Shown in pieces: positions 21,743 to 30,532 of a DNA stretch of 31,718 nucleotides. The notes under the pieces are model-generated. The model did not search any database and was not told where the DNA came from. It saw only the letters and a program-made list of their open reading frames with translations. Where the stretch lies: contig CAZMFO010000008.1 of NCBI GenBank assembly GCA_964565615.1, forward strand, positions 1 to 31,718, in the 5' to 3' direction. The DNA comes from HK-STAS-PATE-36 sp964565615 (GTDB lineage Bacteria; Patescibacteriota; Saccharimonadia; Saccharimonadales; JAGQNJ01). Made by a program: the position numbers and the translations under genes. Each line of letters begins with the position of its first letter. Position 1 is the first letter of the stretch.

Positions 21743-22858
21743 CTAGGCTTTGTCTTTTCTGGCTTCTTCATAAACTGCTAGATATTGTTGGGCAATAGAG
21801 GAGTAACGAAATTGCAGTACATACCTCTTGGCCCATAATGACCAAAGGCGACGAAGTTTATCATCAGTCAAAAATAGCTGTAAGCGTCTGGCAAACTCAT
21901 TAGTATCTTTAACATTAACGATTGAGATTGCACCGGTATCTTTTAAAACACCCGTATAACCCGGGTTATTGCTGGCTACAGTAACTGCTCCCGACGCCAT
22001 AGCCTCCAATAAAACAATCCCAAAGCTTTCACCATAAATTGCCGGCGTACAAAACACTGTCGCCAAGTGGAGCAACTCTATTTTTTTTGCCTCATCTACA
22101 AAACCTAAAAACTCAACATTCTCAAGACCGTTTTCTTCAGCAAAAGATTCTAACTTTTGACGGTCTGGTCCATCACCAGCAATTTGCAACCGTAAGTCTG
22201 GGTTAGTTTGCTGTAACTCGGCAAAAGCCTTTAGTAAGTACATTACTCCCTTGCGTTTCTCTAGGCGCCCTATGTACAAAATTAAATTGGTGGCTCTTTC
22301 GGCTGTTTTTTGTGCAAACTTTTCAACATCTATACCGTTTGGAATTATTTTGACCTCTTCTGATGATAGGGTTTTGATGTATTCGGATGCCGAATCCGAT
22401 ACTGCCGTAAAGGCGTCAATATATTTAAGGATTGATTTTGTATAGGGGGTAACAACTCGTTCTATTGTTTTGCTAACCATTGTTTCGGGCAACTTAGCAT
22501 GAAAAGTAGCGACATTTACTGTATCGGATTTGGCTAAAATTTGCCTGCTAACAATCGGCACCCATGGTTCATGAAAATGCAGAACATCAAAACGGTACTC
22601 TTTTAATAAATCGTCAATTGCACCGTTTTCTAGACTGACTGAAACCTGTGCCGTTGTATGTAGTGGCGATTTGAAATCACGCGATTCTCCAATTAGCAGT
22701 ATTCCTTCAACCGGATCTACCTCTACACCCTTCGGGCGAGGAGTAATAATATAGGCCTGATGACCTCGTTTTTGATACTCCGCCCTTAGGGCCAGCACAC
22801 ACTCTTGTACACCGCCATTTTTAAAAATATCATAAGGACAAACAAGCCCAATCTTCAT
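21743..22858 (-). CDS. GT4 glycosyltransferase, PimA-like
   Basis: A 371-residue GT-B enzyme. The N-terminus MKIGLVCPYDIFKNGGVQE closely resembles mycobacterial PimA (phosphatidylinositol mannosyltransferase). FDVLHFHEPWVP, LYIGRLEKRKGV and YGESFGIVLLEAMASG follow in the expected order. The family builds glycolipids at the cytoplasmic membrane. A phosphoinositol acceptor cannot be assumed. It is the first gene of the GT-GT-permease operon; its promoter lies between it and the hydrolase. The adjacent downstream GT begins immediately after its stop. Confidence 0.9.
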   Translation of the reverse strand: MKIGLVCPYDIFKNGGVQECVLALRAEYQKRGHQAYIITPRPKGVEVDPVEGILLIGESRDFKSPLHTTAQVSVSLENGAIDDLLKEYRFDVLHFHEPWVPIVSRQILAKSDTVNVATFHAKLPETMVSKTIERVVTPYTKSILKYIDAFTAVSDSASEYIKTLSSEEVKIIPNGIDVEKFAQKTAERATNLILYIGRLEKRKGVMYLLKAFAELQQTNPDLRLQIAGDGPDRQKLESFAEENGLENVEFLGFVDEAKKIELLHLATVFCTPAIYGESFGIVLLEAMASGAVTVASNNPGYTGVLKDTGAISIVNVKDTNEFARRLQLFLTDDKLRRLWSLWAKRYVLQFRYSSIAQQYLAVYEEARKDKA

Positions 22859-22866
22859 ATCTACTT

Positions 22867-22875
22867 AGTATAGCA
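22867..22875 (-). promoter_or_regulatory. Extended -10 promoter of the glycosyltransferase operon
   Basis: On the minus strand TG-C-TATACT (hexamer 22872 to 22867) ends 8 nt before the ATG at 22858. The short gap after the hydrolase stop holds this promoter, so the operon can be transcribed on its own as a leaderless mRNA. Confidence 0.6.
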
Positions 22876-22881
22876 AATCAG

Positions 22882-23808
22882 TTATGATTTAGATAATAAA
22901 CGCCGTATCTGACGAGGTATAAACGGCGCCGCTTCTTTGGCCGTCGCTACAACTGTCGGGGCGTGGACTTGCTCGTTTGACTTAATTATATGAACATCAT
23001 TGAATATAACAGCAAGGTGTTGCTCTACGCTATGATTATCAAAGTATCGATCTACATCAACCGCTATATGATGAACATCTAAAGCCACTTGCGATGTACA
23101 CAAGTTGGCACGAAGCATAGTTATCGTCGTATCCATATATGTTCGTATATCGTTGGCCTGCCAAAGGTAAATCTCAAAGTTAATTCGTTTATTTAACTCC
23201 TCCTTACTTGAGTCTTTTAGTTTGCTATGATTATTTGCCTGAAGAGAATAGCATAATCTAATAATCGGCGCTCTAAGAACAAAAGTTTTTAAGAATAAAG
23301 CAGGGTACTTTCTTGAAAAAAGACTTGCCATAACTCGCAACGGCCACTTAATTCTTTTAGGTAATACAAAGTCATCGTGATGAGCAAACCCGACAATGCT
23401 CACCAAAATATCTACTCGCTTGGCGATTTCTGGATATTTTTGAAGCATTTTTGTAACAATTAAAAATCCTAACGAAACACCCATAATGGTAATTCGGCGT
23501 CGTTTATATCGTAGTTTTATAAAAGTTGCTAAATAATCCGCTAGGTTGTCTAGAGTTGGTTTTTCGCCAATGTGATAAAAGCTCTCCATACCACCAAACC
23601 CCGGCAAATCAGGAAGAGTTACTGCTCCATATTTGTTCAATTCTTCTACAAAACCCATCATTCTTTCTATGCTAGAATGATGCCCGTAAACCAACAGTAT
23701 CTCTCGTCGCTTCTTGTTCTTAGGCAAGACTCGCATCATCCGACCATTTAAGCCGTTTACATTTATGTTAAAAATAGCCTCTGCGAGGTTTTGACCCTTT
23801 TTTGACAT
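22882..23808 (-). CDS. Alpha/beta hydrolase
   Basis: A 308-residue alpha/beta-hydrolase fold protein. The nucleophile elbow is GVSLG (IMGVSLGFLIV). An oxyanion-side strand ILLVYGHHSSIER and LPDLPGFGG precede it. A late Asp region and SNEQVHAP could supply the catalytic Asp and His. There is no signal peptide. The N-terminal 30 residues are basic. Placement beside two lipid-type glycosyltransferases suggests a lipid or glycolipid ester as substrate, by context only. Confidence 0.85.
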   Translation of the reverse strand: MSKKGQNLAEAIFNINVNGLNGRMMRVLPKNKKRREILLVYGHHSSIERMMGFVEELNKYGAVTLPDLPGFGGMESFYHIGEKPTLDNLADYLATFIKLRYKRRRITIMGVSLGFLIVTKMLQKYPEIAKRVDILVSIVGFAHHDDFVLPKRIKWPLRVMASLFSRKYPALFLKTFVLRAPIIRLCYSLQANNHSKLKDSSKEELNKRINFEIYLWQANDIRTYMDTTITMLRANLCTSQVALDVHHIAVDVDRYFDNHSVEQHLAVIFNDVHIIKSNEQVHAPTVVATAKEAAPFIPRQIRRLLSKS

Positions 23809-23817
23809 CTTAAATTG

Positions 23818-23846
23818 ACTGTACTTTAAATAATCACTGCCGTCAA
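23818..23846 (-). promoter_or_regulatory. Promoter of the alpha/beta hydrolase
   Basis: On the minus strand TTGACG (23846 to 23841), 17 nt, TACAGT (23823 to 23818). The hexamer ends 9 nt before the ATG at 23808. It is divergent from the vanY promoter in the same 60-nt gap. Confidence 0.55.
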
Positions 23847-23852
23847 GACAGA

Positions 23853-23861
23853 TGCTACAAT
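23853..23861 (+). promoter_or_regulatory. Extended -10 promoter of vanY
   Basis: TG-C-TACAAT with the hexamer at 23856-23861, 7 nt before the ATG at 23869. There is no room for a ribosome site, so leaderless translation is predicted. Confidence 0.6.
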
Positions 23862-23868
23862 ATAGCTT

Positions 23869-24618
23869 ATGAAGAAATGGATAGCCCTGATGGTTTGTAT
23901 TTGTTTAACTGTACTGGGGGCTATTGTAGCCTTCAGCAAAGCCCCATCACCCAAAAAAGACAGTACAAACATTAGCAATCAATCCTCTAAAACCGATAAG
24001 TCAAATTTTGATAAAACTGCTCGCTCAATTACCGACCCTGACAGCCTTTGGGTTATTGTTAATAAAAAGTATGGCCTACCTGCCTCGTTTACTCCAGAAC
24101 TAATTGTGCCAAAGGTTAGATTGCGTCTCTCGGCTAAAGAAGAGCAAATGCAAATCAATAAAACCAGCGAGCCGGCATTTGTAGAATTATTTACATCCGC
24201 ACAAAATGATGGTGTTACATTAGTGTTTGGTAGCGGGTACCGCTCTGGTTCAACCCAAAAACAGTTTTATGAATCTTACAAAGTAAGAGATGGCCAAAAA
24301 TTGGCTGACACCTATAGTGCAAGACCAGGGCACAGCGAACATCAAACTGGTTTCTCTGCCGACATTGACAGCCCAAACGGTATTTGTCATTTAGAAATTT
24401 GCTGGGAGACCACACCAGAAGGGCAATGGATTAAAAACAATGCTCATAAATTTGGTTTTATTATTCGTTATCCAAAAGATAAGCAAAACATTACTGGTTA
24501 TCAATACGAACCTTGGCATATTCGCTTTGTCGGCAAGGAATTAGCTCAAGAAATCCATCAATCCAACCTTACACTTGAAGAATTTTTTAACTTACCCCCA
24601 GCACCAAATTATGATTGA
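23869..24618 (+). CDS. vanY: VanY-type D-alanyl-D-alanine carboxypeptidase (M15)
   Basis: A 249-residue secreted or membrane-anchored M15B peptidase. An N-terminal hydrophobic segment (residues 4-22) is followed by a Ser/Lys-rich linker. The core has SGYRSGSTQ and PGHSEHQTGFSADID, where His158 and Asp165 are zinc ligands, and EPWHIRFVG, with the third ligand His217 and catalytic Glu214. It trims the terminal D-Ala of peptidoglycan stem peptides at the cell surface. The C-terminal tail TLEEFFNLPPAPNYD recurs at 29235-29279 as a remnant of a second copy. No vanRS regulators are near, so a resistance role is not implied. Confidence 0.93.
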   Translation: MKKWIALMVCICLTVLGAIVAFSKAPSPKKDSTNISNQSSKTDKSNFDKTARSITDPDSLWVIVNKKYGLPASFTPELIVPKVRLRLSAKEEQMQINKTSEPAFVELFTSAQNDGVTLVFGSGYRSGSTQKQFYESYKVRDGQKLADTYSARPGHSEHQTGFSADIDSPNGICHLEICWETTPEGQWIKNNAHKFGFIIRYPKDKQNITGYQYEPWHIRFVGKELAQEIHQSNLTLEEFFNLPPAPNYD

Positions 24619-24788
24619 AGAAATTTTGATTTTTATAACAGGCTAATAACAATTCATTAGTTAGATTGCAATAAATCATTAATATACTAAATCCAATTCA
24701 TTCAGGCTAAAGAAAGCAACAAAAAAAGTCGAATTTGAGACACCCTTATGTTTATGTGACTTCGTTTAAAACTTATGTATAATAATTT
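24619..24788. promoter_or_regulatory. Intergenic region with the CotH-gene promoter
   Basis: An AT-rich 170-nt interval without a gene. TATAAT at 24778-24783 ends 5 nt before the ATG at 24789, again predicting a leaderless message. No convincing terminator for vanY is seen. Confidence 0.6.
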
Positions 24789-27656
24789 ATGATGAGGATG
24801 AGTGAAAGACATAAGTTCTTCAGAATAAACTATAATGTATTAATCCTCGTATGTATCTTATTATTATTAGCCGTAATGACCCCAATCCTGTTAAGCTCAA
24901 AAGCTTCAGCGAGCTCGTCAATAGTAATTAATGAATTAGTGTATAACCCTCAATCAGGAAATCAAGATGATGAATTCTTAGAGCTACATAACACCTCTGG
25001 TTCTGCTGTTGATATTAGTAACTGGTGCTTTACTCAAGGAATAAGTCTATGCTTTGCTTCTGGGACTTCGATTAATGCAAATAGTTATTTAATTATTTCT
25101 CCGAATTCTTCTCAAACACTAGTAACTTACGGAATTACTCCTGTAGCGACTTATTTAGGCAATCTCTCCAACGGTGGCGAAACTATCACTTTATTAGACT
25201 CATCATCAGTTGAGGTTGATTCTATCACATATGATGATTCATCTCCTTGGCCATCGAGCCCAGACGGTCAAGGCCCTTCGTTGGAGCTAAATAATCCATT
25301 TGAGGATAATAGTCTACCTGCTTTATGGTCGGCTAGTCTAAGCAGTGGAGGTACACCGAACGCAGAAAATTCGGTATTAAATGTTGATCTTCCAGAGATT
25401 AGTGATACTACAAGACCTAAAATAGTTTCACAAAATAATGCAGTATCAATAACAGCACGGATCGAGAATTCTACAGATGTGAGCTTGATATATAGAGTTA
25501 TGTTCGGCAGTGAAACGACACTAACTATGTACGACGACGGCGTCCATGGAGATGCCGATGCCAATGACAGTATTTTTGGTGCAACAATACCGATACAAAA
25601 TCCAGGCACATTAGTACGTTTTAAGGTACAAGCTACCAATTCTGACGGAACTGCAAGTGCCCCAAGTAACGACGATAGTTTTAACTACTATCCATACATC
25701 GTTGATGATGGGCAAACATCGGATTTACCAATTGTGCGTTGGTATATGGACCCCGTTGATTATCAAGATATGTCGACCAACCACATCACTGATGATCAGA
25801 AATTTTCAGCAATTGTGGCAGTTGATGATCAAATTTTTGATAATGCAAAAGTACGCATAAAAGGAGCGTCGAGCACCAACTTCCCGAAGCGTAAGTTTAA
25901 GTTCGATTTGCCGAACGGCTACACTCTAAACCCACCCATCTTTGAACACCCTGTAGACGAGTTTGCAATACAAGTCTATTTTTTAAATTTGAGTGATCTC
26001 CAAGAAAAATTAGCTTGGTCTGCGTTTGATCAATTCGGTGTGACTGGGCTTCAAAATCGTTATGTTCGAGCCCAGCGTAACAGCATAAGTAGTAACAGTG
26101 AATTTATTGGACATTATTTATTAATCGAGTATTACGATAATTTATGGAGAAACAGAACAGATCATGAGAGTGGTGCTCTATACAAAGAGGGGACTGATAA
26201 AAAAACACGGGAAAATGAAGACCATAGTGATATTCAATCACTAGTTAATAATGTAACAACATTGCAAAATGATGAACTTAAAAATTACCTCATGGATAAT
26301 TTAAACATCCCCGCCATAGTAAATTATCATGCTATTTCGGCGGTGCTATCTAGCGATGATTGGACGTTTTATAAAAACATCTACCAATACCGTGATACCG
26401 AAGGAACAGGTCGCTGGCGGTATTTACCATGGGATCTTGATAACGCTTTTGTGCCATATTTATTTGAAAATCCTGGTGGAGCAGAGTACTTAAAATATCC
26501 TATCGCTGGAGAATTCAAAGAAATATATTCGGGAGATGGTGCTTACTATGATAACGCTATAATTGAGAAAGCCCTATATCAATTTCCTGAATTCCGAGAA
26601 ATGTTTTTCAGACGTTCAATGAATATCTATGATCAACTTTGGGGCAACGACAAGGCTACTCAATGGTTTGACGAATTATACTCTACATCCTTAGCGGACA
26701 TGAGAGACGATTACACTCTTTGGAATCCTTATCGTAAGGCTGTCTTTGAAACAATATTTCCAGGTGGTTGGCCATTTATTGTCCCCGATGATTTCCCATA
26801 TGGAATGAACGAATCGAACTTTATGGACTTCTATGAAAACCAAACACCAGAAATGACTCGCACAGTTTTCTTGTACGGTGCCAATCGATATAAAGCCAGT
26901 GTTGCTACGGCTCGTTCACACGGAGAGCTACTCCAACCTCAGACTCATAGCGACGAAACAAAAATTCAGATAACAGAGATTCACTACAATCCAGCAGACA
27001 ACAATCAAGATCTAGAATTTATAGAATTATATAATAGCTCCGATTCACCTGTTGATTTATCTAATTGGCGCATCGATGAGCTAGACTACACTTTCGATGC
27101 CGGTGCAGTATTGCCAGCACATCATTATGGAGTAGTTGTAAGAAATGACGTTGCTTTTCGTGCCCAATATCCCAGCACGTTTGTTTTGGGTCAATATGCT
27201 GGAAACTTATCAAATAGCATTATGACTTTAAAATTATATAACTCGTCAAACCAATTAATAAGTAACGTAGCTAATGGTTCGGATACTCCATTGTTGACAT
27301 CTGCTAATGGTGGTGGGCTATCACTAAATCTCTTACACCCCAACGCCAATGAATCTCTTGCCGAGTGTTGGGTGTCAAGAAATGAAGGAGGTGGTACACC
27401 AGGTCAAGTTAATAATGTAAACGAATATCAACCCAGTTCAAACATAAATTGTACCGACCGAATACATATGTCCAATCAAACAGCAACTGATGAACAAACG
27501 ACTATGAATACCGAAGTATCTAATAATACAAATCCAACACGATCAGATAAGCGAATGATTCGACTCATTGCATTATCAATCATTATTGTCATTTTACCAT
27601 CTTTTTTATTGACGCATCATTTCGCTAATGCTAAAATTAAGCAGAAGGAAGGTTAG
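24789..27656 (+). CDS. Cell-surface LTD - CotH kinase-like - LTD protein
   Basis: A 955-residue surface protein. A signal/anchor segment (about residues 14-38) is followed by a lamin-tail domain (LTD1, about 44-195: INELVYNPQSGNQDDEFLEL), then a beta-sandwich-like stretch (about 205-305). The CotH domain (about 310-640) has RIKGASSTNFPKRKFKF and LPWDLDNAF, the segments that bind ATP and metal in CotH spore-coat kinases. LTD2 (about 724-875: ITEIHYNPADNNQDLEFIEL) mirrors LTD1. A C-terminal transmembrane helix (about 922-944) ends in a Lys-rich tail. The role is probably adhesion or surface-protein phosphorylation; which one is unknown. The beta-helix gene follows after 9 nt. Confidence 0.88.
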   Translation: MMRMSERHKFFRINYNVLILVCILLLLAVMTPILLSSKASASSSIVINELVYNPQSGNQDDEFLELHNTSGSAVDISNWCFTQGISLCFASGTSINANSYLIISPNSSQTLVTYGITPVATYLGNLSNGGETITLLDSSSVEVDSITYDDSSPWPSSPDGQGPSLELNNPFEDNSLPALWSASLSSGGTPNAENSVLNVDLPEISDTTRPKIVSQNNAVSITARIENSTDVSLIYRVMFGSETTLTMYDDGVHGDADANDSIFGATIPIQNPGTLVRFKVQATNSDGTASAPSNDDSFNYYPYIVDDGQTSDLPIVRWYMDPVDYQDMSTNHITDDQKFSAIVAVDDQIFDNAKVRIKGASSTNFPKRKFKFDLPNGYTLNPPIFEHPVDEFAIQVYFLNLSDLQEKLAWSAFDQFGVTGLQNRYVRAQRNSISSNSEFIGHYLLIEYYDNLWRNRTDHESGALYKEGTDKKTRENEDHSDIQSLVNNVTTLQNDELKNYLMDNLNIPAIVNYHAISAVLSSDDWTFYKNIYQYRDTEGTGRWRYLPWDLDNAFVPYLFENPGGAEYLKYPIAGEFKEIYSGDGAYYDNAIIEKALYQFPEFREMFFRRSMNIYDQLWGNDKATQWFDELYSTSLADMRDDYTLWNPYRKAVFETIFPGGWPFIVPDDFPYGMNESNFMDFYENQTPEMTRTVFLYGANRYKASVATARSHGELLQPQTHSDETKIQITEIHYNPADNNQDLEFIELYNSSDSPVDLSNWRIDELDYTFDAGAVLPAHHYGVVVRNDVAFRAQYPSTFVLGQYAGNLSNSIMTLKLYNSSNQLISNVANGSDTPLLTSANGGGLSLNLLHPNANESLAECWVSRNEGGGTPGQVNNVNEYQPSSNINCTDRIHMSNQTATDEQTTMNTEVSNNTNPTRSDKRMIRLIALSIIIVILPSFLLTHHFANAKIKQKEG

Positions 27657-27665
27657 GGAACATTT

Positions 27666-29201
27666 ATGAATAACAGTATACAACTAAGACACAACAGGAC
27701 ACTATTTGTACTTTTAGTTTCAGTTTTAAGTATAATCATTGCATTTGTATTGCAGTGTATTTTTTCTCCTAAAACTTATGCTGCAACAATTTCAATTGGT
27801 GGAGCGTGTACGCTAGACGACGCGGTGGCATCATTAAATGCAATTAGCGACCAAAGTGGCTGTACTGCTAGCGGTGCTTATGGCACTAACGATACCATCA
27901 ATATTCCAGCAGGCACTCATAGTTACAGTGCAACGGCAAACATTGCCGTGTCAGCCACTATTCAAGGTGCTGGTATGGGGCAATCTATTATCGATATGTC
28001 TGGAGCCGGAGGTGATAGCCTTGGCTTTTCGAAAAATAACTCAACGCCAGCAAGCGCAACAATTCAAGATCTATCTATTAAGAACTTCTATAGTCCCGCT
28101 AGAGCAATCGACGTCTATAACTTTAACACAGTGATTAACCGCGTTGAATTTTATGCTGATACTAATACCAGCACCAACCATATCATAAACATTCAGTACA
28201 ATCACTCAGGTTTTAGTAGCACTATAGAAGATATTTATATTCACGACATAACATTGTCAACAAATTATCACGCAATTCTTATAGGTATTAATGGTGGAGC
28301 TAACAGTGTAAATAACGTTATTAGACGTGTAACTATGTCAGATCTAGTTCTGGGTAATGCCTTCGCAATCTCATGCCTTAGTACCTTGGGATTTAGTAAC
28401 GGCGGGGGAGGATCGATAGATTGTCTTGTTGAAAACTCTACTCTCTATAATCTCAACTATACTGTCAATGGAGGATACATCGCAGCCTATAGCGATACTG
28501 CCTCAAGCGGGGATCCAGGAAATATAGATGTTAGCATTACAGCACGAAATAATACTATTTATACTTCAAACCCCATAACAGCACCTGCAGTTGGTTTGCT
28601 AGCTGCATCGATGGCACCAGCCTCATATACCGCTAATGCCACGGTTGTTTCGCAAAATAATTTAATAATTGGCAATGTCGGAGGTGTCCAAGAGCTTAAC
28701 TGGGGTTTAGGCTATGTTTTAGGAGTAGGAGGTACTGAGAATTCACAAATTCAATCCAGTGGCGGTAATATCGTTGACGATACGACAAATCTTGCCCCCC
28801 TAAACCAGCCGTCAGATCAGACAAGTGTTAGTAATTTGGGCTCTACCTTAGGTCCTCTACAGGATAATGGAGGAAATGTGCCAACCCTAGCACTCTTAGC
28901 TAGCTCTCCAGCCTTAGACACTGGGGTCAGCAATTCGCTAACAACGGACGCTAGAGGTACATCGCGACCTCAAGGATCTGCTTTTGATGTTGGTGCTTAT
29001 GAGCTTACATTCAACAATAATAACGAAAATAATAACAACGAGGTTCAGACCAGCAATAATACTGAAAGTGGAGGCAATACCCTAGCCGAAACAGGAGTAA
29101 AATATACAAAATTGATCCTTGTCATTAGTGTGTTATTGATAGCTACAACCGCTTTGTTTTGGAAGGTTTCCCATCGTTCATCGTACGTAGTAGGCAAATA
29201 G
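27666..29201 (+). CDS. Sortase-anchored parallel beta-helix surface protein (LAETG)
   Basis: A 511-residue protein with a signal peptide (hydrophobic residues about 13-35, AYA-like cleavage at TYAA). A CSLREA-like start (ACTLDDAVASLN) leads into parallel beta-helix repeats (about residues 55-400), rich in Asn, Ser and Thr. The choice-of-anchor Q signature DNGGNVPTLALLASSPALDTG and RGTSRP...FDVGAYE closes the helix. After an Asn-rich spacer comes L473-A-E-T-G477, a hydrophobic helix (about 483-499) and a basic tail: a sortase sorting signal of the LAxTG type recognised by class E sortases. No sortase gene is in the window. It is likely cotranscribed with the CotH protein. Confidence 0.9.
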   Translation: MNNSIQLRHNRTLFVLLVSVLSIIIAFVLQCIFSPKTYAATISIGGACTLDDAVASLNAISDQSGCTASGAYGTNDTINIPAGTHSYSATANIAVSATIQGAGMGQSIIDMSGAGGDSLGFSKNNSTPASATIQDLSIKNFYSPARAIDVYNFNTVINRVEFYADTNTSTNHIINIQYNHSGFSSTIEDIYIHDITLSTNYHAILIGINGGANSVNNVIRRVTMSDLVLGNAFAISCLSTLGFSNGGGGSIDCLVENSTLYNLNYTVNGGYIAAYSDTASSGDPGNIDVSITARNNTIYTSNPITAPAVGLLAASMAPASYTANATVVSQNNLIIGNVGGVQELNWGLGYVLGVGGTENSQIQSSGGNIVDDTTNLAPLNQPSDQTSVSNLGSTLGPLQDNGGNVPTLALLASSPALDTGVSNSLTTDARGTSRPQGSAFDVGAYELTFNNNNENNNNEVQTSNNTESGGNTLAETGVKYTKLILVISVLLIATTALFWKVSHRSSYVVGK

Positions 29202-29216
29202 TACAACTGCGGGAGG

Positions 29217-29279
29217 CACAAAACCAACCAAACTCTCGAAGAATTTTTTTACCTACCCACAGCAGAACACTACGATTGA
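29217..29279 (+). pseudogene. 3' remnant of a second vanY gene
   Basis: Twenty codons plus TGA, in frame, read TLEEFFYLPTAEHYD at the end, against TLEEFFNLPPAPNYD in the intact VanY (24618 end). By hand count 48 of 63 bases match, and many differences are silent (CAT/CAC, CTT/CTC, TAT/TAC, TTA/CTA), so the copy evolved as a coding paralogue before truncation. No start or upstream vanY sequence remains; the beta-helix gene ends 15 nt upstream. The last 10 nt overlap the CapA-like gene. Confidence 0.85.
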
Positions 29280-30490
29280 AGATACTCGTCTTTGCTAATC
29301 AGCTTTACTTCTGTTAGTTTATTTAAAACTTGCTTGATACGTTCTTTTTGTTCATCTAGCGTAGTATTATTCTGAGATTTTTCTATCGCTTCTTGCCCGT
29401 CCTCAAAGCTGTAGAGCCTAAAATTATGCCTGCTTAGCAAATTGCCCCTAGCTTTTTCTTCTGCCGTCCATTCATAATGCATATAGATTGGTAGATATTC
29501 TAATCTCTCTATTTTCTTGGTATCAGGGTTAATATCCATAGTTGCTATGCCATTAAATAGAGAAGGAGGCTCAAGTTGAGCATTCAGAAAGTTCCCAAGG
29601 CTATACCAAACAAAGGCCTCACGGCCATCATCTAATGTAAGCTTCTCTGCAGGCTGAAGAACGTGTGGCCCATGCCCTAAAATTATATCTGCCCCAAAAT
29701 TGGCTAGTTTTGGAGCTAGGCTTTTTTGCATCGCATTAACTTCTGCCGAATATTCGGTACCCCATCGTAAAGACGCAATTACAATATCAGCCTTTTGTCG
29801 TGCCTCAGTAAGCTGTTGGCTTGCAAGCGTGTCGCTATACATAGTTACGCTATACCCATTTGGCGAAGGCTCATTTGTATAGGTCGTGTATGATACAAAA
29901 GCAAATTTAACGCCCTTAACCTCAAAATACTTTACTTTTTGCATCTCTGCTAAAGAACGGTTGGCGCCAGCAACCGCTTTAACACCCGCCAAACCATCCC
30001 AAGCACTAACCGAAGCCGATATTACATCTTGGCCAAAATCATTAACATGGTTGCTCCCTGTATTGATTACATTACATCCAAGCTCAGCCATATCTCGCGC
30101 AAACTCGGTAGGGGAGTTAAACTTTGGGTACCCGCTAATCCCAAACTCTGTTCCGCCACCTAGAACCGCTTGGTTACAAAATCTTACATCACTGTTATCA
30201 AAATACCTCTTCATATCTCCAAACATCTGTGAGTATTCGTAACTACCGTCAGACTGCTTGGCTTCTTTATTAATAGCATCGTGAGGTATCATATCGCCTG
30301 TTGCAATTAGTCTAATACGTGGCTTGTCTTGTTTTTGTCCTGTTGATAAGGAGGGGGAGTTTTTATCATTTACTACAACATTGCTGTTTTGGCGAACCAA
30401 AAACCAATAAAGTACAAATGCCAAAACAACCAAAATCAGCACTAAAACAGATATCTTCAGCCGACTTTTCTTTTTTGAATATCCAACCAT
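29270..30490 (-). CDS. CapA-family metallophosphatase-like protein, membrane anchored
   Basis: A 406-residue protein of the CapA/PgsA family (poly-gamma-glutamate capsule synthesis, calcineurin-like fold). An N-terminal transmembrane helix (about residues 10-33) and a linker precede the domain. Motifs are IRLIATGDMIPHD, NTGSNHVNDFG, a ADIVIASLRWGTEY block and ILGHGPHVLQP, whose His and Asp residues would bind metal. The outward-facing domain probably acts on a surface polymer; the substrate is unknown. The ATG at 30490 is chosen because a TATAAT lies just before it, inside an upstream in-frame TTG extension to 30520. Confidence 0.9.
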   Translation of the reverse strand: MVGYSKKKSRLKISVLVLILVVLAFVLYWFLVRQNSNVVVNDKNSPSLSTGQKQDKPRIRLIATGDMIPHDAINKEAKQSDGSYEYSQMFGDMKRYFDNSDVRFCNQAVLGGGTEFGISGYPKFNSPTEFARDMAELGCNVINTGSNHVNDFGQDVISASVSAWDGLAGVKAVAGANRSLAEMQKVKYFEVKGVKFAFVSYTTYTNEPSPNGYSVTMYSDTLASQQLTEARQKADIVIASLRWGTEYSAEVNAMQKSLAPKLANFGADIILGHGPHVLQPAEKLTLDDGREAFVWYSLGNFLNAQLEPPSLFNGIATMDINPDTKKIERLEYLPIYMHYEWTAEEKARGNLLSRHNFRLYSFEDGQEAIEKSQNNTTLDEQKERIKQVLNKLTEVKLISKDEYLQS

Positions 30491-30500
30491 TGTCTTTGGT

Positions 30501-30506
30501 ATTATA
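30501..30506 (-). promoter_or_regulatory. -10 box of the CapA-like gene
   Basis: TATAAT on the minus strand ends 10 nt before the ATG at 30490, leaving a predicted leader of about 4 nt. No -35 consensus is seen. Confidence 0.5.
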
Positions 30507-30532
30507 GTCTCAACTAACAAACTACGCCATAG

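Noticed and set aside
23869..24618. VanY as part of a vancomycin-resistance cluster
   Set aside because: No vanR/S, vanH, ligase or vanX homologues are nearby; the peptidase fits ordinary cell-wall trimming.
25268..25639. Minus-strand ORF inside the CotH gene
   Set aside because: It is a shadow of a well-supported LTD/CotH frame on the other strand.
30491..30520. Upstream TTG start for the CapA-like gene
   Set aside because: The added codons include the TATAAT promoter; the ATG at 30490 begins a normal signal-anchor.
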